Assembly: GCA_025353045.1 (NCBI GenBank)
Contig: JANXRK010000029.1
Span: 1-7,093 of the forward strand
DNA from: Candidatus Tayloriibacteriota bacterium
GTDB lineage: Bacteria > Patescibacteriota > Minisyncoccia > Phycocordibacterales > PALSA-1337
Direction of reading: 5' to 3'
DNA: 7,093 nucleotides
This document shows, in pieces, positions 1 to 4,866 of the stretch; within the stretch, counting starts at the first letter, position 1; each line of letters starts with the position of its first letter. The notes beneath the pieces were generated by a model that was not told the origin of the DNA, searched no databases, and worked only from the letters and a program-made list of their open reading frames with translations. The position numbers were made by a program, and so were the translations under genes.

Positions 1-1
1 A

Positions 2-103
2 GAATTCCAAGAAAAAATTGAAATCATCAACAACAAATACAGAAAAACACTCCGCTACAGAAGTGCCAATGAGGTATCAAGAGAGTATGGTATATTGAAG
101 TGA
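2..103 (+). CDS. IS30-family transposase, C-terminal fragment (5' end outside window)
   Basis: This is the last 33 codons of a reading frame that enters from the left and stops at TGA 101-103. The visible stretch around INNKYRKTLRYRSANEVSRE matches the end of the DDE integrase core of IS30-family transposases, where a segment of the type LNNRPRKxLGYxTPxEV is characteristic. The catalytic residues lie upstream of the window and cannot be checked. The enzyme would cut and join the ends of its own insertion sequence. A candidate right terminal repeat lies 12 bases after the stop, which is the expected arrangement. Family assignment rests on this short motif and the neighbouring repeat. Whether the full copy is intact is unknown. 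Confidence 0.68.
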   Translation, partial: EFQEKIEIINNKYRKTLRYRSANEVSREYGILK

Positions 104-114
104 TTAGCAACCAG

Positions 115-140
115 AGTTGCATTTCACTCCAGAATTTACA
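115..140 (+). repeat. Candidate right terminal inverted repeat of the IS30-like element
   Basis: The 26 bases read GTTGC near their inner edge and GAATTTACA at their outer edge. Compared with the terminal repeat of IS30 itself as I recall it (inner TGTTGCG, outer GAATCTACA), about 16 of 26 positions agree without gaps. The position just downstream of the transposase stop fits an IS right end. The element would therefore finish at about base 140. The matching left repeat lies outside the window, so this remains a candidate. Confidence 0.55.
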
Positions 141-141
141 G

Positions 142-273
142 ATAGAGAGATTATCGAGTCTGAAAGTGTATCAGCTTGAGGTAAGGGATCTTTTTCTAGA
201 GGATTACAAAAAAGGATTTTCTGATGAGACCAAGGAACTTTTTATCAAAATGGCGGAGAGAAGGCATGTATGA
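142..273 (+). pseudogene. Orphan C-terminal remnant of an unidentified gene abutting the IS end
   Basis: Immediately outside the candidate IS end an open frame runs to TGA 271-273. It encodes about 43 residues (IERLSSLKVYQLEVRDLFLE, then a Lys/Glu-rich helix-like tail ending ERRHV). No start codon with a recognisable ribosome binding site precedes it. The frame stays open back to base 73 only by crossing the IS terminus, and GTG 100-102 is the only plausible in-frame start there. The simplest reading is the 3' end of a host or element gene cut by the IS30-like insertion. I do not recognise the family. It could also be a chance open frame of 132 bases. Confidence 0.35.
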
Positions 274-352
274 CCTCCCCATCAGGGAATCAAACCAAAC
301 TTTCAATATAAGGTGTATAGTTTAAGCCATATCCTGGTTCTAGACCGAGACG

Positions 353-512
353 GTTCGAATCCTTTTGCGGCCGCCTTGACAATTTAGTATCGGTATGACC
401 TAGTTACTTATGATGTAGGTACGACCCACTTAGTTCGAATCGTTTGATCCCCGCATTGATAACTAAGTATCGGTGTGTCCTTATTGCTCTAGAGCAAAGT
501 GCGACCCACGTG
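353..512 (+). repeat. Two imperfect direct repeats with an exact 80-bp period, each starting GTTCGAATC
   Basis: Unit 1 starts at 353 and unit 2 at 433. Aligned without gaps over 76 bases, I count about 53 identities (near 70%). The best-kept blocks are GTTCGAATC, the CCGC-TTGA block (371/451), AGTATCGGT (386/466) and CGACCCAC (422/502). After the last block unit 2 carries about 8 extra bases before TTAGTTC resumes. The opening nonamer equals the conserved T-loop of tRNAs. In unit 1 it has a partial 5-bp T stem (4 of 5 pairs including G-U) and is followed by GCGGCCGCC, which resembles an acceptor end without CCA. No full cloverleaf could be built. Possible readings are a decayed tRNA duplication, attachment-site repeats, or regulatory repeats. 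Confidence 0.6.
484..497. repeat. 14-bp perfect palindrome TTGCTCTAGAGCAA
   Basis: This sequence is its own reverse complement and sits in the middle of the second 80-bp repeat unit. The same place in unit 1 instead has the short arms ACCTA (398-402) and TAGGT (416-420), so both units can form a central hairpin although the bases differ. It may be a protein-binding site or a structural element. No function can be assigned. Confidence 0.5.
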
Positions 513-526
513 CCTCACTTAGTTCC

Positions 527-556
527 AAAACAACACCGTAATGACGGTGTTGTTTT
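527..556. repeat. Perfect 13-bp inverted repeat with AATG loop (terminator-like or operator)
   Basis: Arm 527-539 (AAAACAACACCGT) pairs without mismatch with 544-556 (ACGGTGTTGTTTT) around a 4-base loop. A T-rich tract follows, so on the plus strand it has the shape of an intrinsic terminator that would end transcription from the left. The outer A and T runs would also make it work in reverse. Its right arm overlaps the -35-like hexamer of the next gene, so it could instead, or also, be an operator. The sequence cannot separate these roles. Confidence 0.6.
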
Positions 557-569
557 GTATTTGTATAAT
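541..569 (+). promoter_or_regulatory. Candidate promoter of the sigma-like gene, possibly leaderless
   Basis: A perfect TATAAT lies at 564-569. Seventeen bases upstream is ATGACG (541-546), which matches the -35 consensus TTGACA at 4 of 6 positions. The -10 ends 7 bases before A576 of the ATG, so transcription would be expected to start at or next to the start codon. No Shine-Dalgarno sequence is present, which agrees with a leaderless message. The -35 sits inside the 527-556 inverted repeat. Confidence 0.5.
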
Positions 570-575
570 TATGTA

Positions 576-1262
576 ATGAATCTTGATACTGCGGTTAAAA
601 CAATTAATTCACTTCTAGAAAAAGAACAACCTAAAACATTTAGCAGTTCGTGGATCTGTACCCACTCTCCCTCTGTATATCAGTTCATTCGCACAAACTT
701 CAGGACTGAAAATGATCATGTGGATTGGGACAGATTTACATATGGACTGGAAAGAAAGTACTTGAAACGTTGGACTCACTACAAACGTAAGCCTGCTAAA
801 GAATATGAGAATCAAGCAGAGGTTGATCTCATACTTATAAAATACCAAGACAAAATATATACGTTTGTTGCACCCATAGACGACACAGACCGAGAAATCC
901 GCAATCGCATAATTATTGCTTTCGTCCGCATTGCACAGAAAGGCAATGCCCTAGCTCAACAGGAATTAGTAAAGTGGATGCGATACGTTGTTGATGACTG
1001 GATTGAAAAATATTACCCGCTATTTAAATGGAAAGGATACGGAGAAGATATTGATGAGAAAATACGAGCATGTATTCGAGGGTATAAATACACAGGTTCG
1101 TTTGTTGGTTATCTATTTAAAACTCTTCAGTATTCAGCACGTGGAATGAGATCACTCCAAGCATGGTCGCTTGATGATCCTGTTGGAGAAGATGGGGCAA
1201 CTAAAGTAGATTTCCTAACGCAAGATATAGAAACGGGAGAGGTTAAATTGTTTGGAAAATAA
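576..1262 (+). CDS. Sigma-70 region-2-like protein lacking a region 4
   Basis: A 228-residue protein from ATG 576. Residues 110-190 have the layout of sigma-70 region 2: helix IIIAFVRIAQKGNALAQQEL, an aromatic YYPLFKWKGYGEDIDEKI stretch, and RGYKYTGSFVGYLFKTLQYSARG, which parallels the core-binding and -10-recognition helices. Residues 198-208 (SLDDPVGEDG) match the 'SLD-PVGED' segment that follows region 2 in primary-type sigma factors. The protein stops about 20 residues later, so the -35-binding region 4 is absent. The first 100 residues form an unfamiliar N-terminal domain rich in Trp and Tyr (around SPSVYQFIRTNF and DWDRFTYGLERKYLKRW). A longer frame from TTG 444 would read through an inverted repeat and is rejected. 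It could redirect RNA polymerase to mobile-element promoters or be a sigma-derived adaptor; this is inference. A 74-bp gap separates it from the HNH gene. Confidence 0.6.
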   Translation: MNLDTAVKTINSLLEKEQPKTFSSSWICTHSPSVYQFIRTNFRTENDHVDWDRFTYGLERKYLKRWTHYKRKPAKEYENQAEVDLILIKYQDKIYTFVAPIDDTDREIRNRIIIAFVRIAQKGNALAQQELVKWMRYVVDDWIEKYYPLFKWKGYGEDIDEKIRACIRGYKYTGSFVGYLFKTLQYSARGMRSLQAWSLDDPVGEDGATKVDFLTQDIETGEVKLFGK

Positions 1263-1307
1263 TTTAAAAATAAGGGATTTTGTGCTCTAAAAATGCTAAA
1301 ATGCAAA

Positions 1308-1332
1308 ATTGAGTGGCTTTGTATCACTCAAT
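1308..1332. repeat. 8-bp inverted repeat just upstream of the HNH gene
   Basis: ATTGAGTG (1308-1315) and CACTCAAT (1325-1332) are exact reverse complements separated by 9 bases. The repeat ends 4 bases before ATG 1337. A -10-like TAAAAT at 1297-1302 would place a transcript start near 1309, the first base of the repeat, but I see no matching -35. It could be a 5' mRNA hairpin limiting translation or a regulator site. It also makes GTG 1313, inside the left arm, an unlikely start. Confidence 0.4.
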
Positions 1333-1336
1333 AATT

Positions 1337-2455
1337 ATGTCACGTTGCATCTACTGTCTTAAAGACGACACACAAACTCTTTTTACAAAAAGAGAGCATG
1401 TTATTCCTGCATCACTGGGAAGTTTTGTACCATTGAATCCGACAATTATTGCGACCGACGGTCTTGTTTGTAGCAACTGCAACGAGAAGATTTTCGGTCC
1501 ACTTGAGACAAATTTCATCGAAGATTCTTTGGAAGGTGTCTATGCGCAGAGACTCAATCTTCAAGGTAGAAACAGTGTGATTATGAGAGATAAAAACTTC
1601 AAGATTGAGAGACTGGCGGAACTAGGCGACAAGTTTTTCGACCAAATGTTTTTCTTTCTAGAAATGAAAGATGGCAAAGTCGTACCTGTCATGAAGGATC
1701 AGATTAAGCTCAAGAGGTTTCAAGGTGGCTCTCGAGTGTTCCTACCAGAGGCTCTTCGAGAAATAAAGAAAGATTCATCGGTTTTTAAAAAAATATCTGC
1801 TGACATGCAGAAACTTGATCGGAAAGATATGGCTGTGTTTGCTGAGACAATCGAGAAGAAAGATAAAATTGTTGCTTTGTTACATGAGTTTGGAGTACCG
1901 TATAAAGAAAAAGAGTCCAAGGAACGTAAGTTTGAAAAAGGAGAAAAGTTCATGCTCGAAAAAGATTATACCTGCACGATCAATCACGATATTGGCAGGG
2001 TGCTAGCAAAAATTGCATTTAACTACTTTGCATACTGTGCTTTGCAAGATAAACAGACCGAAATACTTTACAGTTCACACTTTGATTCAATCCGTAATTT
2101 TGCCTATGCCGACAAAGGAGTTCTTCGTCAAATCATACCTTCAATATCCGAGGAGCCTATTCTCTACGAGGAAAAAATTCGTAATCAACGGTTACACGCC
2201 CATCTCATAAATTTCCTACCAGAAAATGGTTCCATAGTTGTTAGAATGACCTTCTTTGGAAGACCTGCCATATATAAGGTTGTATTAGGGACGTTACCTC
2301 CAGAGTTGAATCATGATCATTTTGGATGTGGTCATGCTTTTGACCCTTTCAGTCACCAGATTGTACAACTATCCCAACAACTTCCATTACCAAAAACCGA
2401 AGATCAAATTAAAGCATCTTTCGGATTGTTCAAAAGATATATCGTACCTAAATAA
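1337..2455 (+). CDS. HNH endonuclease-family protein (HNH_5-like)
   Basis: A 372-residue protein from ATG 1337. The N-terminal 57 residues carry a zinc-framed HNH-like fold: C4-x2-C7, then E20-H21-V-I-P24 followed by A-S-L-G28, then C45-x2-C48-N49 and F53-G54. This order (CxxC, EHVIP-x-SLG, CxxCN-x-FG) is typical of the HNH_5 class, in which the His of EH and the Asn of CN serve the metal site and the four Cys bind a structural zinc. The remaining 300 residues are unfamiliar and presumably recognise target or partner: a charged helical region (about 150-220), then a mixed region with HAHLINFLPENGSIVVRMTF. It probably nicks or cuts DNA. Context with a recombinase and a co-oriented gene 8 bp downstream suggests restriction or defence cargo, which is inference. 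GTG 1313 would add 8 residues inside an inverted repeat, so ATG is preferred. Confidence 0.72.
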   Translation: MSRCIYCLKDDTQTLFTKREHVIPASLGSFVPLNPTIIATDGLVCSNCNEKIFGPLETNFIEDSLEGVYAQRLNLQGRNSVIMRDKNFKIERLAELGDKFFDQMFFFLEMKDGKVVPVMKDQIKLKRFQGGSRVFLPEALREIKKDSSVFKKISADMQKLDRKDMAVFAETIEKKDKIVALLHEFGVPYKEKESKERKFEKGEKFMLEKDYTCTINHDIGRVLAKIAFNYFAYCALQDKQTEILYSSHFDSIRNFAYADKGVLRQIIPSISEEPILYEEKIRNQRLHAHLINFLPENGSIVVRMTFFGRPAIYKVVLGTLPPELNHDHFGCGHAFDPFSHQIVQLSQQLPLPKTEDQIKASFGLFKRYIVPK

Positions 2456-2463
2456 ATCTCACT

Positions 2464-3165
2464 ATGACCAATTCAAACTTATCACTCACAAATAAAATAT
2501 GGTTCTCTCCAGTCAACGTAATATACCCTTTCAAAAAATTGGAGTCTGAAGGTAAAATCGCTCCTGACAAGAAACACTACAGAAAATGTTGCGAGGCATT
2601 TATCGCTGCGATTTCACTTGTTGGTGTAATAAAGATGCTTGGTAGAGAATTCTGGATGCAGATTGTTGACGATAGTGAAGGTAGTCCTGATGTAAGAACA
2701 GGTTGCTACGAAAAGAAAATCCGAGACAATGATTTTGCCATCGTCGATGTAGAAGTAGTTACTTACGATATAAATTCACCCGAGAATCTCGTCGATTTTT
2801 TGCTACGCACTAAGCTCTCTAGTACTAAGGGCTACGATAATTTAACAACTATCCTGTGTCACATAAATAAAATAACCAACGTGCCTGACGTCCTAGAGTT
2901 GAATCGCCAACTACTCGCCAAAAATCCAAAAATTAAATCTCCAGTCGTTATCATCGGCAAGTCCGATCCTGTAAAGGAAATCTACCGAATGGTTCAAATC
3001 TTTCCGACCGTTGACCTTGATATCACCTTCGATGTTATAACTGAATGTAAAGCACGAACATACAATGGTGTTTTAGTACTCAGTAAGGGAACGAATAGAA
3101 TCCCTGAATTCAAATCAAACCAAGACGAGAAGCACTATCCTTTTGAAGATATGGGACTCGTTTAG
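2464..3165 (+). CDS. Hypothetical protein, possible PD-(D/E)XK-like nuclease partner of the HNH protein
   Basis: A 233-residue protein I do not recognise as a named family. It begins 8 bp after the HNH stop on the same strand, so the two are probably co-transcribed and translated together. No Shine-Dalgarno sequence precedes the ATG. Residues 64-101 read W-M-Q-I-V-D-D-x-E-G-S-P75-D76-V-R-T, then D-F-A-I-V-D-V-E97-V-V-T-Y. An acidic PD followed by a beta strand carrying an acidic pair resembles the core of PD-(D/E)XK nucleases, with E44 as a possible helical Glu, but the expected Lys two residues after the Glu is Val. Active nuclease function is therefore doubtful. Further strands (SPVVIIGKSD at 159-168, NGVLVLSKG at 201-209) indicate a compact alpha/beta fold. 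There is no signal peptide or membrane segment. Its stop overlaps that of the convergent recombinase gene. Confidence 0.5.
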   Translation: MTNSNLSLTNKIWFSPVNVIYPFKKLESEGKIAPDKKHYRKCCEAFIAAISLVGVIKMLGREFWMQIVDDSEGSPDVRTGCYEKKIRDNDFAIVDVEVVTYDINSPENLVDFLLRTKLSSTKGYDNLTTILCHINKITNVPDVLELNRQLLAKNPKIKSPVVIIGKSDPVKEIYRMVQIFPTVDLDITFDVITECKARTYNGVLVLSKGTNRIPEFKSNQDEKHYPFEDMGLV

Positions 3166-4493
3166 TTTTCTATTAGGAGAGTTAGCATCTTGTCCTTGTA
3201 CACAATTCTCGACCTAAGATTTGCAAGTAGCTCCCGCTTCTCATTCACCGTTCCTTCTTTCAGTATATATTTGGCATAGTTGCGTATGTCCATATCGTTT
3301 CTCGCTTGTGCCTTGTCTTTCGTGCCGAGTACTGACCTCTGGAATATATTGAATCTCGCAATCTCATCTTCGAGTTTCTGCCTCATACCAAGCTCGTTCA
3401 GATTCACCTGATCCAGTATTTTCAATAGCTCAGTGATCAAGTCTTCCTCCCGAATATATTTATTTTTGCAGTTTCGGTCTCTTGCTCTTGAGCAGGAGTA
3501 GTAGATGTATCTGTTTGAACCACCACCTTTGAGCTGTTTCCACTTTTCTTCAGCTGATATTCCTGATCCGCAGTATCCGCAGGTGAATAGTTTGGTGAAG
3601 GAGAATTCCTTTGTCTCTCGTACAATCTGGTCACGCTTCAGATGTGCTTGAGCTTTTTCATATAGCTCTTGAGTCACTATGGGTGTATGCTTGCCTTGAT
3701 ACCAGTTACCGCTCTCTCGTGGATACTCAAATGGTCCGTAATATATCGGGTTATCCAGTATCTTGTATATACCACTTAATGTCAGTGGCTTGTTGCCTCT
3801 GGTATGGAAGTTCAATTCAAACTTGAGCCAATTGTACACCTTTCTCCCGCTCCATTGCTCGTATGCCACTTTCTCAAATATTTTCTTGATAGTTGGCGCT
3901 CTTAGCGGATCGATTGCAATCTGACATTTCCTGTCCATCAGTTTTTGATTCAGATACCCTAGAGGTGCCACCCCAGGCCATAGCCCCATCTCCACTCTAG
4001 TTCGTAATCCTCGCTTCACGTTGATACCTCGATTGTCGTTCTCGAGCTTCGCCTGACTACCTAGAATCATGAGCATGAACTTCTCATTGGGGTTGTTGGT
4101 GAATCTCTGTCCGAAAGTGCGTATCTCGACTAGATGCTTCTGATCCATCAAGTCTACAATTCTTCCAAGGTCACCTGCGTTTCTTGATATGCGGTCAGGT
4201 GCCCACGTGAGTATTCCATTGAACTTACCACTTCGTATTTCCTCAATTATTTCGTTGAAGATCGGTCGTTGACCAGTATCCTTTGCCGAATGACTTTCTC
4301 TCTTGATTTCCGCTATCTCAAGCCCCTCACGTTCAGCTAGTTGAATCATCTCCTTGATCTGACTGTCAATTGAAAGGACTTGTCGTTCCTCTGACTCTGT
4401 CGATTTTCTCGCATAGAGGCAGTATTTCATCTTTATGGGGGCTACTACTTTGGCCGTAGTCCCTAATGGCGCTTGTGTTGTTGCATTTGTCAT
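3162..4493 (-). CDS. Large serine recombinase (resolvase/invertase superfamily integrase)
   Basis: A 443-residue protein. Residues 23-160 form the catalytic resolvase domain: YARKST with the nucleophile Ser31 after Arg29, LSIDSQ (40-45), the APDRISRN motif (98-105) and the long connecting helix with LGSQAKLENDNRG. Residues 165-260 match the 'Recombinase' domain (GLWPGVAPLGY at 170-180, GIYKILDNPIYYG at 241-253). Residues 300-345 form a zinc ribbon with C305-x2-C308 and C334-x7-C342, and the C-terminus is helical. Such enzymes make a Ser-linked DNA break and integrate, excise or invert DNA between short att sites without high-energy cofactors. Length is at the shorter end for the large class. 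ATG 4493 is chosen; TTG 4514 would add 7 residues, while ATG 4430 would still retain the catalytic Ser. No Shine-Dalgarno precedes any of them. The gene is divergent from the regulator at 4649. Confidence 0.93.
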   Translation of the reverse strand: MTNATTQAPLGTTAKVVAPIKMKYCLYARKSTESEERQVLSIDSQIKEMIQLAEREGLEIAEIKRESHSAKDTGQRPIFNEIIEEIRSGKFNGILTWAPDRISRNAGDLGRIVDLMDQKHLVEIRTFGQRFTNNPNEKFMLMILGSQAKLENDNRGINVKRGLRTRVEMGLWPGVAPLGYLNQKLMDRKCQIAIDPLRAPTIKKIFEKVAYEQWSGRKVYNWLKFELNFHTRGNKPLTLSGIYKILDNPIYYGPFEYPRESGNWYQGKHTPIVTQELYEKAQAHLKRDQIVRETKEFSFTKLFTCGYCGSGISAEEKWKQLKGGGSNRYIYYSCSRARDRNCKNKYIREEDLITELLKILDQVNLNELGMRQKLEDEIARFNIFQRSVLGTKDKAQARNDMDIRNYAKYILKEGTVNEKRELLANLRSRIVYKDKMLTLLIEN

Positions 4494-4576
4494 ACAACAC
4501 AAGGAATGACGCAATACCCATTAGGAGTCCAGAGCGCCCTTAGTGGTAGGTGTTGGTAACTTAATTATTCGAAAAT

Positions 4577-4602
4577 ATGCGAAGAATACATGCGAAGAAT
4601 AC
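4577..4602 (+). repeat. 13-bp perfect tandem repeat (ATGCGAAGAATAC x2)
   Basis: Two identical copies at 4577-4589 and 4590-4602 lie head to tail, and the second runs into the palindrome AATACGTATT (4598-4607). Short tandem copies of this kind are often operators or recombinase-binding sites. Neither role can be shown here. Confidence 0.6.
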
Positions 4603-4613
4603 GTATTTACCTT

Positions 4614-4642
4614 TTGGTTAAATTTTGTTACCATAGTAATAT
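4614..4642 (+). promoter_or_regulatory. Candidate promoter of the XRE-proS unit, possibly leaderless
   Basis: TTGGTT (4614-4619, 3 of 6 to TTGACA) and TAATAT (4637-4642, 4 of 6 to TATAAT) are separated by 17 bases. The -10 ends 7 bases before A4649 of the regulator ATG, so a transcript would begin at the start codon. The hexamers are weak individually. Support comes from the ideal spacing, the absent Shine-Dalgarno and the identical geometry at the sigma-like gene. Confidence 0.4.
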
Positions 4643-4651
4643 ATTACTATG
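4632..4651. promoter_or_regulatory. 20-bp perfect palindrome, probable operator of the XRE regulator
   Basis: CATAGTAATATATTACTATG is identical to its reverse complement over 20 bases and includes the ATG (4649-4651) of the regulator gene. It covers the proposed -10 and transcript start. Dimeric XRE/Cro-type repressors bind such two-fold symmetric sites and commonly repress their own promoter by this placement, so autorepression is the natural inference. Because the XRE gene and proS are 5 bp apart, binding here could also limit proS expression. Confidence 0.65.
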
Positions 4652-4861
4652 TCTGCAAGTAAAAAAATGAAGATAGCAAATAATATAAAAAAATACCGAC
4701 AAAAGCTTGGCGTTTCTCAAGATCGCCTCTCCAAAATAGCTGATGTTACTTATAATACGATTATCAAAATCGAATCTGGCGGAAATCAGAATCCAACCAT
4801 TGATACGCTTACAAAAATTGCTAAAGCGCTTGGCGTTAGTGTTGATGAATTAATAAAATAA
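4649..4861 (+). CDS. Small XRE-family helix-turn-helix transcriptional regulator
   Basis: A 70-residue protein made almost entirely of one Cro/C1-type HTH domain (about residues 9-65). Helix 1 is IANNIKKYRQKLGVSQ, the HTH pair is RLSKIADVTYNTIIKIESG with the recognition helix around TYNTIIKIE, and it ends in the usual TIDTLTKIAKALGVSVDELI segment. There is no separate sensor or dimerisation domain, as in Cro-like or restriction-control proteins. It presumably binds as a dimer to the 20-bp palindrome that overlaps its own start codon. It lies 5 bp upstream of proS on the same strand. It could be a chromosomal regulator of the proS unit, or a regulator belonging to the mobile element on its left, since it faces away from the recombinase gene like a phage-type control switch. 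Confidence 0.9.
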   Translation: MSASKKMKIANNIKKYRQKLGVSQDRLSKIADVTYNTIIKIESGGNQNPTIDTLTKIAKALGVSVDELIK

Positions 4862-4866
4862 TCTTT

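Larger units (their letters stand above)
274..575. other. Gene-free, repeat-rich intergenic region
   Basis: About 300 bases without a credible coding frame. Reading from left to right it contains a tRNA T-loop-like segment (353-361), two imperfect 80-bp-period repeats, a 14-bp palindrome, a 13-bp inverted repeat and a promoter-like -10. An open frame from TTG 444 crosses the palindrome and inverted repeat, but those codons look non-coding. The region lies between an IS end and a probable mobile cargo block, so it may hold an element boundary or recombination site. Confidence 0.6.
4494..4648. other. Divergent intergenic region next to the recombinase; candidate att or regulatory region
   Basis: This 155-base gap separates the divergent recombinase and XRE genes and carries an unusual density of symmetry. 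GGTAAC (4555-4560) and GTTACC (4627-4632) are inverted copies that bracket a 13-bp tandem repeat and a 10-bp palindrome. CCATTAGG (4518-4525) is the inverse of CCTAATGG (4462-4469) inside the recombinase gene. Large serine recombinases usually act on att sites beside their own gene, so this is a likely place for one element end. No matching sequence was found at the other side of the window. Confidence 0.4.

Noticed and set aside
310..384. Intact tRNA gene ending near GGTTCGAATCC...GCGGCCGCC
   Set aside because: No 5' acceptor strand complementary to TGCGGCC, no convincing D arm or 7-base anticodon loop, and one mismatch in the T stem. At most this is a 3'-end mimic or a relic.
353..512. CRISPR array
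   Set aside because: Only two units, about 70% alike along their full 80 bp, with no distinction between constant repeats and unique spacers and no cas genes.
444..575. Upstream extension of the sigma-like gene to TTG 444
   Set aside because: The extension reads through a 14-bp palindrome, a perfect 13-bp inverted repeat and a TATAAT box, and its residues show no domain character. ATG 576 fits the promoter position.
615..848. Minus-strand open frame opposite the sigma-like gene
   Set aside because: It lies wholly inside a better-supported gene and its translation shows no recognisable domain.
1313..1336. GTG start for the HNH gene
   Set aside because: It lies in the left arm of an inverted repeat and adds only 8 residues before the conserved CxxC region; ATG 1337 directly precedes that region.
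2013..2495. Short plus-strand frames across the HNH gene end
   Set aside because: They overlap the HNH gene or its junction in another frame, with low-complexity translations and no start signals.
3437..3826. Open frames in other frames within the recombinase gene
   Set aside because: They are nested in a gene with clear catalytic and zinc-ribbon motifs and carry no motif of their own.
4494..4514. TTG start for the serine recombinase
   Set aside because: It adds seven residues outside the resolvase fold with no ribosome binding site; ATG 4493 already precedes the catalytic domain by about 22 residues.
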